Below, piece by piece: positions 1 to 10,813 of a stretch of 64,000 nt of DNA. Below the pieces are notes generated by a model. It was not told the DNA's origin, ran no database searches, and saw nothing but the letters and a program-made list of their open reading frames with translations. The DNA comes from Quillaja saponaria (lineage: Eukaryota; Streptophyta; Magnoliopsida; Fabales; Quillajaceae), in assembly GCA_029379385.1 (NCBI GenBank), contig CM055618.1, positions 16,531,071 through 16,595,070 of the forward strand, in the 5' to 3' direction. Within the stretch, counting starts at the first letter, position 1; every line of letters starts with the position of its first letter. The translations under genes and the position numbers were made by a program.

Positions 1-330
1 ACAATTCAACCTACAACCCCTACAACAACCAGTAACCGCAAAAGAGGTCGCAAAGGAATCGATGATGCTATTGCAGGGGCTATATTGGAGATGGCAGCTT
101 CTTCAAAGTTGAGGGCAGCTGCCATAAAGCAACGTAATACCAGATATAGCATAGCCAATTGTATCAAGGAACTAGATGTAATGCAAGGTGTTGATCAACA
201 ACTCTATTTTGCTGCTCTAGATCTGTTTAACAAACCTATTGCAAGAGAGACATTCTTGTCTCTTAAAGGAAACAAACGTTTGACTTGGTTGCTTGGTAAA
301 TGTTCTGTTGTGCCCAATACTGTAGGTTGA
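1..330 (+). CDS. Myb/SANT-like domain protein, C-terminal part (5' truncated by window edge)
   Basis: The reading frame is open from base 1 to a TGA at 328-330, giving about 109 residues. It starts with a Thr/Pro-rich stretch and a basic KRGRKG patch. An alpha-helical tail follows with IDDAIAGAILEMA, YSIANCIKELD and the ending LKGNKRLTWLLGKC. This tail pattern (helix, 'I..CI..LD', 'ALDLF..P.ARE.F.SLKG..R..WL..KC') is typical of plant L10-interacting-MYB / Myb-SANT-like proteins, a family related to the DNA-binding ORF of PIF/Harbinger transposons. The Myb/SANT domain itself would lie upstream of the window. The role is probably DNA binding in the nucleus, but a transposon-borne copy cannot be excluded without the 5' part. 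Family fairly sure; functional status unknown. Confidence 0.7.
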   Translation, partial: TIQPTTPTTTSNRKRGRKGIDDAIAGAILEMAASSKLRAAAIKQRNTRYSIANCIKELDVMQGVDQQLYFAALDLFNKPIARETFLSLKGNKRLTWLLGKCSVVPNTVG

Positions 331-2407
331 TAAGAGGAAATACACTCCTTCAGTTAGTAAGTACATATCCTTGTATACTAGGCGATGACATGCTTTAGTA
401 AATTATCCCATTTCATCTTTTTTATTGGTTATGATTTGGTGTCAAATATTACTTAAAAGTGTTTCCCTCAAGAACCAACAACAGGAGAAATTGAAGTGAG
501 GTTTCCCATTTCCTCACTCTACAGGTGGATTTCATGTAAGACCACCTGATTTTAAATCCATCCATTAGACTCACTCTCAGAATTATATGACAGGGAAGTC
601 AAAGCATCATTTCCAAAAGAAAGTATAAAAACTAGCTTCGACCTCCTCATTCCTTTGCGATTGAAGTTTTCTCAAGTGTATCATGTTTCAAGACGGATTT
701 TGGTTTCCACTTCATAAGCAGGATATCTACACCTGACAACATTGAATGAGAGTTTACATGTATGTATCTTTCACTGAATGAATACTATTAATTATAAAAT
801 ACTATTCATAACATAAATATTGAATAAGATCTGATTTGAGACCTAATTGTTTCTACGCATCGAATTAGAGTCGGTGTTTGTTGTGCCCCAGTCCAAATTA
901 ATATTTCAACAACTTGAATGTATTTAAACATCTCAATTCACTTTGTTAAATACAATATTTATTGAAGTTTTTCTTATTCTTTTCCAAGATTTTGAAAATT
1001 CCTAACAATACTGGTAAGTCTTTAAATTTATGCGTTCTTTGTTTCCCAATCTACTATCTTCTAATCAAATTATATATAAAAATGCAAAGACACGTAAATC
1101 AATCCATTAGTCTTTTTTTTAATGATCATGCTTTTAAAGAAGAGTAAGATGAAGATCAAAAACGACGTAAAGAGAAATAATAAGAAAAGACATAAGTAAA
1201 CAACGCTTCAAAAATAGCTTAGTCATGAATAAAAATTTTACGTAAATAATACTAACTAGTTGTATGAGAATTTGTGTAACGGATCTCAAATTTGTTAAGA
1301 TTAAATCTTTGACACAGAAATAGACAAGCTCCAAGAACCCTCCAAAGAAAGACAAAATATCTTGGAACATAAATAGGTGACAACTTAATCAAAAATCTCT
1401 CACATGAGAAGCTTGGAATAAAAAATAATATAAAATAACAACCATCCTTACCAAAAAATAAAATAAAAATAAAAACCATTTTAAATGGATCTTCTTGTTC
1501 TTGTGGCTAAAATGGATTTCACAGCAAAATTGTAACATAAAACCAAGATTACCTACTAAGTAAAAAAAAAAAAATTGATGTTCAGGCGCTCTAGTATTCC
1601 TAAAGGTAAAAGACATAGTTTCCTCACATATCGTAACCATAATGGGAAATGGAAACATCTAAACAAATCTGCTAAATGGAAAGTAAGGGGATCTAAAAGC
1701 ACCCACCATCCATTTCACCATAAGGTAATAATGTTTGAATAATCAACATATACTAAATACTATATTCAGCATAGGTCTACTGATAAGATGGAAAGATGAT
1801 AACTTGGGGAGAGGGGAGGGAGCAAAAGAAAGCCATTGCCGATTTCTCCTTTCTGAGCTTGTGTTTGGGTTTCCTCTATCATCGTAGGCCCAATAAAAGA
1901 AAGCATACCAGAGATTGATCCATTTAGTGGTTTCTCAAGAGTTTACTGGTAAAGGCCCAATGAAATTTGTAGTGAAAATAAAAAAAACTAATTCTTCGTT
2001 CGAAATCGAATCGTGGATGAAGGACCGATACGTAAATCCGTTTCAAATAGAACAGGTGAAGTACGAATCCCAAGAAATAAGAAACCGTTCCCCCCACGCG
2101 CTTAACTTGGTTTGCGTGCCACGTTTCCTTATCAATGATTTCACTTCAACCTGTTCTAAAGCGAGTGATTGCTACGCGCCATATCCGTAGCTCCATCATG
2201 ACGTTTCATTTATTAAATTTAAATTATTTATTTATTTATTCGTTCCCTCTATATCCAGCATGCAAATCCTTTTCTTGCTTGCCTGCAAAAACCAACTCTT
2301 CAATCATTCGCTCTCTCTGTATAAATCCGAACGAAGAAGAATCGGCTGGTCTTCACTCTTCATCATTGAGAAAGTTTCTAACTTTTCTGTAACTGAAAGC
2401 TCTTCCA
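331..2407. other. Intergenic region and APX upstream region
   Basis: No convincing coding sequence on either strand. The DNA is AT-rich with scattered short frames. The last few hundred bases are the presumed promoter and 5'UTR of the ascorbate peroxidase gene. A pyrimidine-rich CTCTCTCTGT stretch directly precedes a TATA-like box at 2320-2326. Confidence 0.6.
2320..2326 (+). promoter_or_regulatory. Putative TATA box of the ascorbate peroxidase gene
   Basis: TATAAAT lies 82 bases upstream of the APX start codon, right after a CT-rich run, at a suitable distance for a 5'UTR of roughly 50 nt. Inference from position and motif only. Confidence 0.5.
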
Positions 2408-4990
2408 ATGGCGGCACCAGTAGTAGACGCAGAGTACCTTAAGGAAATCGAAAAGGCTCGTCGTGATCTTCGTGCTCTAATCTCCAGCAGAAATTGCGCT
2501 CCTATTATGCTTCGTTTAGCGTAAATGCCTCTATACTTGTCCCAAACCTATATTGAAGTTCTCTATGTTTTGCTAATGGTTAAATTTTGGGCGAATTCTG
2601 CGATTGAGTTGCTCAAGTACAATGGGCGAAATACAATAATTTGCAGGTGGCATGATGCTGGAACATACGATGTTAAGACGAAGACAGGAGGTCCAAATGG
2701 TTCAATCAGGAATACCCATGAGTTAAATCATAGTGCAAACAATGGCTTGAAAATTGCAGTTGATTTATGCGGTGAGCTGTAATTTTCTTTTCACGAATGA
2801 TTCATTAACTTAAATTTACAGGAAAAAAAAAAAACAATTTATATATTTCATCTGATTGTTTTTTATTTGCTTTTGGAAGCAGAAGAAGTAAAGGCTAAAC
2901 ATCCAAAAGTTACATATGCTGACCTCTACCAGGTGATTCTATTTAATTTGATTTTTCTGGTTGGTTTTGATATCTGAAGAAATTAGTAATTGGAAAATTT
3001 ATTGCATTTCCATTGGAGTACCTTTCCGAATTCCGACTCATGATAAGAGTAATGAAGTTACTATGAACAACATATAATTAGACAAGATCTTTTGCAGCTC
3101 TAACCATTTATATAGTTACGTAACAGTGCAGACCCTTTTTTATGTTGTCGCCATTTTTATGAAAATCCAAGTTTGTGAGGGACTGATGCTTGTAGGTTGA
3201 TGATGATTTATTCATATAAAAGTTTCAGAATGAAGATAAGTCAAGCTAGTCCCATATTCGTATTGTATACTGTTTCTGCGTTAAGATGTAAAACATGTAT
3301 CTCATCAATATATTAGCAAGCTTGCTAGAATAAAATGGAAGTTTCATTTGCAGAGTCATAGATTTACTTATATATGTTCAATTGATCTTGGATTTCAGCT
3401 TGCAGGTGTTGTTGCAGTCGAGGTCACCGGAGGCCCAACAATTGACTTTGTACCAGGCAGAAAGGTATGTCAGGGAAGAAGTTCTTCACCATTTAATCCA
3501 TAAATATTTGATAATCTTACCTATCTATCAATCAGGATTCAGCGGAATCTCCAGGAGAAGGTCGCCTTCCAGATGCCAAGCAAGGTATGTCAACAATTTT
3601 CATTGTATTGGTCCAGGCCTCCAGGGTACAAAATTTACTCTTGAGCTGCAAACCCTTGGGAATGCTTTTTTTTTCTCTTCTCCTAAATGAATCTTAAGCA
3701 TAGAGCCCAATGCTCTTTTTTAAGCAAACTGGGCAACTTACTATAAAACTTGTTCTTAGGTCTTAACTTCTCTAATGTTTTAAAATCTTTAGGTTGCGTT
3801 TTCTGCATTATTGCTGGAGTTATGCTTCATAAGCTCAATACTGCTCAAATTAAAATGCCATAAGGCCATAAACCTGACTATTTGAAGAAACCTATGTATA
3901 TGAGATTATCCACACGTCTTATATATGTCCAATGTTTTATTAGTTTCTCTTTTCTCAGCTAGTTAGCTTTCATGCCTTCCAATTTTTATTAACGTGGATT
4001 ATAGCTACTTAGGAGTCATGTTTGCATGAGACTGAGCCATCTTTGTCACCCAAATTCTTATTTAATATTCTTGGTTACAGTCCTGTCTACCGATTGATCA
4101 TTTGTCCCATGCAATCTATTTATTTTGCTATGTTTTTCTATCAACAATTTTCCTTGGCTGCAAAACAATTTAGAACTAAAGTATAGATATTCCGGGATAT
4201 AGTTGATCACCACTCCAAGTTGACCTTGTTATACTATTATTTTTCTCAGGTGCATCGCATTTAAGGGACATCTTTCATCGCATGGGTTTATCTGATAGAG
4301 ACATTGTGGCTCTGTCTGGGGGCCATACATTGGTATAAATTTTGTTGGACACATCCAATTATGCAGAGAAGGTTCTACTTTGATGAGGAATCACTTAGAA
4401 TTTCATGTTATTTTGATTCTACAGGGAAAGGCACATCCAGAGAGATCAGGCTTTGATGGCCCTTGGACAAAAGAACCTTTGAAGTTTGACAACTCATATT
4501 TTGTGTAGGATTCTGAAACAATGACTTAGTAAGACTACTTTCATTTGTATCAACTGTCATATAAATTAATTCCTCATGCAATGCTACAGGGAACTACTGA
4601 AAGGGGAGTCGAAAGGTGAACTGTTAAAGCTTCCCACTGATAAAGCTCTAGTGGAGGATCCTCACTTCCGCCAGTTTGTCGAGCTATATGCCAAGGTAAG
4701 TTGTTCTACTTAGGACTTTAGATTATTGTAGCTATTAGTTGGCCACCTGCCCTGTGCTATTATAGAAACTTGTAATAAATTCCCTCCCACCCCACACCCA
4801 ACATATTTGGCAGGATGAGGATGCATTTTTTGCCGACTATGCAGCATCACACAAGAAACTATCTGAGCTAGGCTTCACTACACCTTCATCAATTCTCAAG
4901 TTAGATGTAAAGAACAAAACGCTATTGGCCCAAAGTGCTATTGGAGTTGCTGTGGCCACAACTTGTGGTGGTCTTGAGTTACTTCTATGA
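2408..4990 (+). CDS. APX3: L-ascorbate peroxidase, peroxisomal/membrane-bound type (APX3/APX5-like), C-terminus frameshifted
   Basis: Reduces H2O2 to water using ascorbate (class I haem peroxidase). Exons: 2408-2520, 2647-2771, 2883-2932, 3399-3464, 3536-3584, 4250-4332, 4425-4504, 4590-4695, 4814-4990; all introns GT/AG; 282 residues as read. Distal haem site RLAWHDAG (Arg36, Trp39, His40) and proximal haem-ligand motif [16 protein letters not shown] are intact. The protein starts [11 protein letters not shown], as in cytosolic/peroxisomal APX, with no transit peptide. APX3-type proteins end in a tail anchor: a hydrophobic span plus a short basic tail. Here the frame after [13 protein letters not shown] runs into CGGLELLL and stops. 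One base out of frame the same DNA encodes a hydrophobic span followed by [10 protein letters not shown] and a stop at 5010-5012. One extra base (the A run near 4959-4962) therefore hides the membrane anchor. Catalytic identity is certain; whether the shift is biological or an artefact is open. Confidence 0.95.
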
Positions 4991-5012
4991 AGTGAATAGA
5001 AGAATCAAGTGA

Positions 5013-5443
5013 AGTACAAATGCTACATACAGATAAAACTTGTAACCACTAGTAAATCACATATTATTTTAGCCAATAATGATTTGGCTTCCTTTTATTC
5101 TTCTAATATGAAATCAAATGATACTGTAAGGCATGGTTGACCTTGCTTGTGCCAGCAACTCGTTACTTTTGGAATAAAGATTGCCCATTTGGTAAAACAA
5201 GATACGGACAAGTTGACATGAGTTATGAGTTGCAGAAAGTGAGATATCACATCAAATTATTTTTATGTAAGGATTCTTCTTGTTTAGAAATACATGAATA
5301 AATAGAAATAAGACTTGAATTGACTAATATGAACTGCCTCTGTCTGCAGCATTTCCTCCTTCCTTAAAAGGAACCAGAGTCAGTGGAGAACAAGTTTATC
5401 TCCAACCTAAAACTAATAAAGTAGTTAACAATATTAGATTCAG
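5013..5443. other. 3'-3' intergenic region between APX and the TPR gene
   Basis: Short convergent spacer holding the 3'UTRs of APX (+) and the POLLENLESS-3-like gene (-). No coding or repeat structure seen. Confidence 0.6.
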
Positions 5444-7171
5444 TCAGGCTCTCGGGCTCAAAGATAGTGTGATATCTTGAAAAACCTTAAGCCTCTTATC
5501 AGTCTTCTTGTGGAAGATCCCAGATGTGTCAACAGCCTTTCCTGCTTCATTTGTTGGTCCCAGAACTGCAGCAAGAATGGCATCCTCAAAGTCCTTGATG
5601 TCAGGCAACAACTCAGTCAACTTGTCCCCTTTTTCCTCAGAGGAAAGTGGGGGTCTTTTAGCCTTATTCTCTGATACTACCCCCAATTCCGTAAGTGGCT
5701 TAATAATAGCATTCCCCTTCATATCATTTACTCCCATTGAGATGGTAGAATTTCCTGACCTTGTTCTCTTGAGGCCCTCGGGTAATTGGTTCCCAATTGG
5801 GTCTCTCACTGTAGGCTCCTTGATTAATTTGTATGAATAGAATGGAGGGGCAGCAACATTTAGAAAGTTCCAGGAGGGACCAACATGACCACCTTTCTGC
5901 AGAGGAACCGTCTGGTTTGTCATTAAATTTGAATCAATGTTCTCATCAGCAAAATTATCCGGAACTGTTTTCATTGAACTTGTTGTTGGTAAGCTGCTAT
6001 GATCCTTGCAAGGCTGAGGCTGCCAAATTGATGAAGAGCCAAGAAAAGCATCAAAGAGCTTCCTCTGTTCTATCCTATCCCCTCCCTTATTCATCATTTC
6101 AGACTCAAGGTCCTTAAGCATTTGCTGTGCCCTTTCATAGGCTTTCAGATGTGAATCTGTGCCTCTTGGGCCATCTGCAACTGCCGGTTTCACTCGGCGC
6201 AAAGTTTCTTTAGCCTCAGTGATTCTTCCTTGCTTCATCAAGCAGATACCCAGATTGCACATCTTGTTATTATCTGAAGTAATTGACAGTGCACGCCTGT
6301 AGGCATCTTCGGCTTCAATATAGTTGTTCTGCTGCATCAATGCCCATCCCAAGTTTCCCTGTATACAAGAATAAATTTTAAGTCAATTTCATGTAACTAT
6401 GAAGATTCAGTCAGAGAGCTTTTCAAGTTAAAAATAAAAATCATATATAAGCATTAATACCAGTAATCTAGTAGCCTCTTGCTCCACAGAGACTTGAAAT
6501 TTCTTTCCCTGAGATCGGGCGGTCTTGGTACGCTTGCCATTGAAAGCTACTCCTTGTTGAATCAAGTACAACTTATGCTTCAAGAGGGCTACTTGGTCGT
6601 CCATTCTTCCACACCTCTATAAAAAATAATGAAAAAGATCAGTAATTTCAATACTAAAAAACTTAAAACTAGGCAATAAACTATGGGAGACTCGTCAATT
6701 ACCTTGTAAAGATCCAATAGGATATTATCAAGAGACTCCTGCGCTTGATCTGAACATCTACTTCGCAATGACTTGATAGCTTCAATGGCTTCTTCAGCCC
6801 GATTCTGTTGCTTCATTACAATAGCCATATCTTTCAAAGCACTATCAACTCTATCCCCGGCATTGATGGCTGCCCAAAACAGAGGGATTGCCCTCTCAGG
6901 ATCCTTATCCACCAACTGAACGGAGAAAAGAAATAAATGGAAAGCCATTAATCCAAACTCCAACCAAGAAAAATATCGTTTTGAAGAATACCCAGAAGCG
7001 TACCTGAACATTTTTGGCTCTGACATAAGGAGTGTCACCAGTTGGAATCTTGTGGGTAACGTGGAAGGAATCAGACCGAGTTCTGGAAACCCCAGGAGGC
7101 TTTGCAGGTGAAGAAGGAGCAGATTTTGATGGTCTGAAACAAGGGGGAGCATTCCACATATCTTGCAACAT
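5444..7171 (-). CDS. TPR protein, POLLENLESS 3-LIKE (MS5/TDM1-SDI family)
   Basis: Four exons on the minus strand: 7171-7004, 6915-6703, 6616-6461, 6358-5444; all junctions in frame, 483 residues. The start is the ATG opening MLQDMWNAPPCFRPSKSAPSS, the characteristic N-terminus of this family. Residues about 55-260 form TPR-like helices (LVDKDPERAIPLFWAAINAG; AEEAIEAIKSLRSRC; NLGWALMQQNNYIEAEDAYR; CNLGICLMKQGRITEAKETL). A long polar C-terminal half with basic patches ends in ITLSLSPRA. The family includes Arabidopsis POLLENLESS 3/MS5 (TDM1, exit from meiosis II) and sulfur-deficiency-induced SDI proteins. The N-terminus and length here resemble the POLLENLESS 3-LIKE 2 subgroup (Arabidopsis At3g51280, from memory), whose function is poorly defined. 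TPRs imply protein-protein binding. The gene is complete and undisturbed. Confidence 0.9.
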
Positions 7172-8325
7172 CTTGAAGTATCTGAGAGGAAAGATGAAAC
7201 TGCAATTCCTATCAGAAGCAGATCAGGAGAAAGTGATGTGGGAGAGAGATGAGAGAAATGGAGGTAGTTAGGGGGAGAGAGAGAGAGGAGCAGGGGGGAA
7301 GGTAAAGAACAGTCTGATTTAGAGAGGGGTGTTGAGAGGTTTTGTTTTGAATTTTCGACCGTTAAAGGCTACCGTTTAGGAAGTAGCCGTTGCATTTCTA
7401 TATAATTTCACGGAGCAAATCAAAGAGAAATGCATTGCATCAATATCCCTACAATTTTGCGTTATTACATTATTTCCGTATATCTACATTTCTTTTTGTT
7501 TCTACCAAAACTCCAAAAGCATTCATCTGGAAAAAAAAAGGAAAAAGAAAGAAAGAAAGGAGTGATTGCTAATTAATTTTTTTTGGCATAAATAGAAAAC
7601 TAATTTAAAGTGTACTTTTTGTTTAACAAATATCACAATGCAAGATTTTTTTTCTTTTGAATATAACTACTAGATATGCAGATAAATTATCTCTAGGCGA
7701 ATATTTTCTTGTAAGTTATTGTAAACGTGAATTACTAAAATTGTTTAAATATAGTTAAAATACACAAAAAGACAAAAAACATTAAAGACCATCTTATTTA
7801 CTTTTCGTGCACATACAAAAATTAAGTAATGTACATAACACCTACCTTTCTTTTATTTGTTTTTAATGGTTTGCTTAGAAAGAGGTGCAAAGGATTATCG
7901 ATCCCTTAGACCTGCCCCCATTTATCTTAGGTAAAAAAATAAAATAAAAATGATTCTCACTTAAAATTAATTAGTCAATAAGAAAAACTGATTAAATGAA
8001 TGCATAAGTTTTTTCTCTTTGTCATATTGGACTTGTTCATAAAATCCAATATGTATGGTCAACACTACAATAGACTCGTAACTTTATGACGACTGCATAA
8101 ACTTCTGAAGAACCAAGATCCATATATAGAATCGACACCACATTGTACACACATAAAAAGAACTAACAGGGTATTAAACTTGTAAAAGAAACTAAGAGGG
8201 TCCATGCCACATTTTACTATTTCTATTCACAGCAGAAATCTGTGTAGACTCATGTAGCAAAGAACTGATACGCCATAGTCAACAGAACTTCTGTAATCTC
8301 AGTTAGCCAAAAACTCTGCTCCAAA
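7172..8325. other. Intergenic: promoter side of the TPR gene, then AT-rich spacer
   Basis: GA-rich tract (GAGAGAGAGAGAGGAG) at about 7272-7290 lies in the presumed 5'UTR/promoter of the TPR gene. The rest is AT-rich spacer and the 3'UTR of the small gene at 8.3 kb. No further gene seen. Confidence 0.5.
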
Positions 8326-10008
8326 CTATAATGCCCGGAAGCTCTCAGCTTTGTCCAGTCTAGCTGTACCTGAGCTTGATGACTCGCCCATTGCATCAGG
8401 AGAGGCTGCTGTATGTGATGATTCTCTCTTCAAAGAAGTTGGTGAATCTGAAATCTCCTGAACATCAAAATAACCAAAATATTAGAAGACAAGGTTAACT
8501 GTGACAATAGCAATGAAGGCTATCAAAAGGACAGCCCATTTCAGCTACGCTGCCCACCAGATTACAGCTAATATGACCCTGCCGATGATCACATGGGCTG
8601 AGAAATCCATTTTACCTTCATTAAATGTAACCTCAAATCACATGGTCGAACTTGATTCCCAATACATGCCATCACAAATTTTGAATATTGAAACAATACA
8701 TCGGCAGCAGCTTCCTTTTTCTCTTCAATCTATAATCAATTCAAAATTCTCATTGGAATGATTAATCCAGAAAGATACAATTTCAAATTCAGAAAAATGT
8801 ATATGTCATTCTTACAATGACACAATAGTGATGGAAACTTTTGATTATTTCAGATTTACTGGGATCAATACAAATACCAAATAAGACAACAATGACATAA
8901 ACTTATGTTTCACTTATCTAACTATATCCTCTCTCCCTCTCTCTATCAGAGAGAAAACTTTATGAAATAAGGTGAAGGGACTCCCAGTGAGAAGAAAGAA
9001 ACAGACTAATGGCTGCACCCTTTCTCGAAAAAAAACCAGAGATGATAGCCATGCTCTTTGAAAGATTTGAAGCCTCTAGAAAAATACTACTCTCCAAAGT
9101 TAGACAGTAGTACTGTGATACTGTGGGTAATCCATGGGAATCTTTGATTAACATTAGAATGTTGGCTGCTTAGAGGAGAGACCTCTTAGCCAATAAGAAT
9201 CTGGTAATCATCTACCAACTGGAAATTACAATTCATTGAACAAAAGGTTGGGCAACGAGGGGCCGTTTGAAATGCTTGAGTTGAGAGGCTGTTTCTAAAA
9301 TAGTCAACAGGGCATCTTGCTTCTCTTTGAAAATAGTTAGTACCAACTAAAATGATCCCAAGACCAGAATGACATATTACCATGGAAGTTCCCAACAAGC
9401 CAAAATCTCCTACTATTCCATTTCACCTGAGTACTTGTAGAAACTGCCTGTTAGTATACTAACACCAACTATCGGAAAAAGCTTCAAATATATCATAAAA
9501 CTTGATATTTCCTCAGTATCTAGTTGAAAACCCCAACTCAGAAGCCTGATATTTCTGCAGTGCCTAAATTTTACATATTTTTAAGTTTTCTCAACCTAAT
9601 CCCTATCGAAATACAACAAAATCTAACATACCCAGAAATGGATACGCACTATCAGAAAAATACCATACTGATAAAGCTAGGAATCTATATGCAATGATAG
9701 GATGAAATTTAACTAAAGATTATTTCTTTCATAATGGAGAGTGCCATGGGTTATCATAAAGCTTCACTTTCTTTGCATGAAAGATCAAAATCTTTGATGG
9801 GAATTAACAATGCACTAAATTCTGCGAAGGGAGATGAAGATTCATTATGTTCGAGGGTTATATACGGCGTTGATAAGAGAAGTCACAAGGAACAAATAGA
9901 AAAAAGCGAGTAGCTGAATATGGTAGAATTATGAGACAGTACCTCGTAATTTTCTTTCATGGTGTATGTCTGCCAATTGTCAACGACTACAGCTGCTTGA
10001 CCTTCCAT
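8326..10008 (-). CDS. Small two-exon gene model, 65-residue protein of unknown function
   Basis: Exon 1 10008-9943 (22 codons, MEGQAAVVVDNWQTYTMKEN...) ends at a GTACTG donor. Exon 2 8457-8326 begins after a TTCAG acceptor and reads EISDSPTSLKRESS... to ...RLDKAESFRAL and a TAG. The intron is phase 0 and about 1.49 kb long. The protein is acidic and Ser-rich, mostly low complexity, with no signal peptide, membrane span or motif I recognise. Support comes from the fit of start, splice sites, phase and coding-like sequence. I did not identify a homologue, and extra exons inside the long intron cannot be excluded. Its start lies 107 bp from a divergent tRNA gene, so the two share an upstream region. 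Confidence 0.5.
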
Positions 10009-10115
10009 GTCTAGGGTTCTTCCGATAGTTATGTCCCCAAATTACAGGTAGATGAACTACAATACACTTTCATCAAAGATTAAAGAATAAATATTGAGCT
10101 AGATTCATATTAACT

Positions 10116-10189
10116 GGCCTATTAGCTCAGTTGGTTAGAGCGTCGTGCTAATAACGCGAAGGTCGCAGGTTCGAGACCTGCATGGGCCA
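10116..10189 (+). tRNA. tRNA-Ile (anticodon AAT)
   Basis: 74 nt that fold as a standard cloverleaf: acceptor GGCCTAT with ATGGGCC (one T-G wobble), A-box region TTAGCTCAGTTGG, anticodon stem TCGTG/CGCGA with loop CTAATAA giving anticodon AAT, T arm GCAGG/CCTGC around TTCGAGA, discriminator A. There is no intron, and CCA is not encoded, as expected for a nuclear plant tRNA. A run of four T at 10223-10226 can serve as the Pol III terminator. Confidence 0.95.
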
Positions 10190-10190
10190 A

Positions 10191-10219
10191 CAAATGTCCT
10201 GTATTGTATAGGACATTTG
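10191..10219. repeat. Perfect 10-bp inverted repeat (hairpin) just 3' of the tRNA
   Basis: CAAATGTCCT at 10191-10200 is the exact reverse complement of AGGACATTTG at 10210-10219, with a 9-nt loop. It starts one base after the tRNA discriminator base and lies before the T-run terminator, so it would be part of the tRNA 3' trailer. Confidence 0.7.
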
Positions 10220-10813
10220 GACTTTTGCCTTCCAATTAAATTACCTTTTGGGGCCTCTATTAGTAATAGAAGATGCAAATTAACCAAGAAACCAAACAAG
10301 ATGTTAATTTTGACATTAGCTGATTTTTCTTTCCCGGGAGAATCAATGCTTCAAGTACTAATACAAAAAACTAATTTTGTCACCTCATACACTACTAGTA
10401 AAAACTTCACAATTTTACAGAATTTGTATATTCCAAACCAAGGACGCCCCAGAAATCCAAATTTAGGTTCCATACATCATCATATGGAACTCAGCCATAG
10501 AATTGGAAGGTGCAAAACTGTAGGTGTTAATAAGTATCCACGTACATAAGATGATTGTCTATATCACTTAAAGAGAACCTAACCTGTTGATTAAAATGGC
10601 TTGATTGTATTCAGGTCTACATATTTTGTAAAATATCTGCATAAACAAGGACTTGGATATAAGAGTTCCTCAAAGCTCATGGCTCAGTATTCCAACTGGA
10701 TGCATGATATTGAGAACAGTATAGGTTTAACCCAGACAGAGCAAACACTAAAATCAATAGCATCAATACACAACAGAAATCAAAACAACTTCTAAATAGA
10801 AAGAAAAAAAAAA
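10220..10813. other. Spacer between tRNA-Ile and the 3' end of PAD1
   Basis: Holds the Pol III T-run at 10223 and the PAD1 3'UTR on the minus strand. Short frames here look like chance; nothing else seen. Confidence 0.5.

Noticed and set aside
10145..10549. 134-codon frame overlapping the tRNA
   Set aside because: Begins inside the tRNA and shows no recognisable protein sequence.
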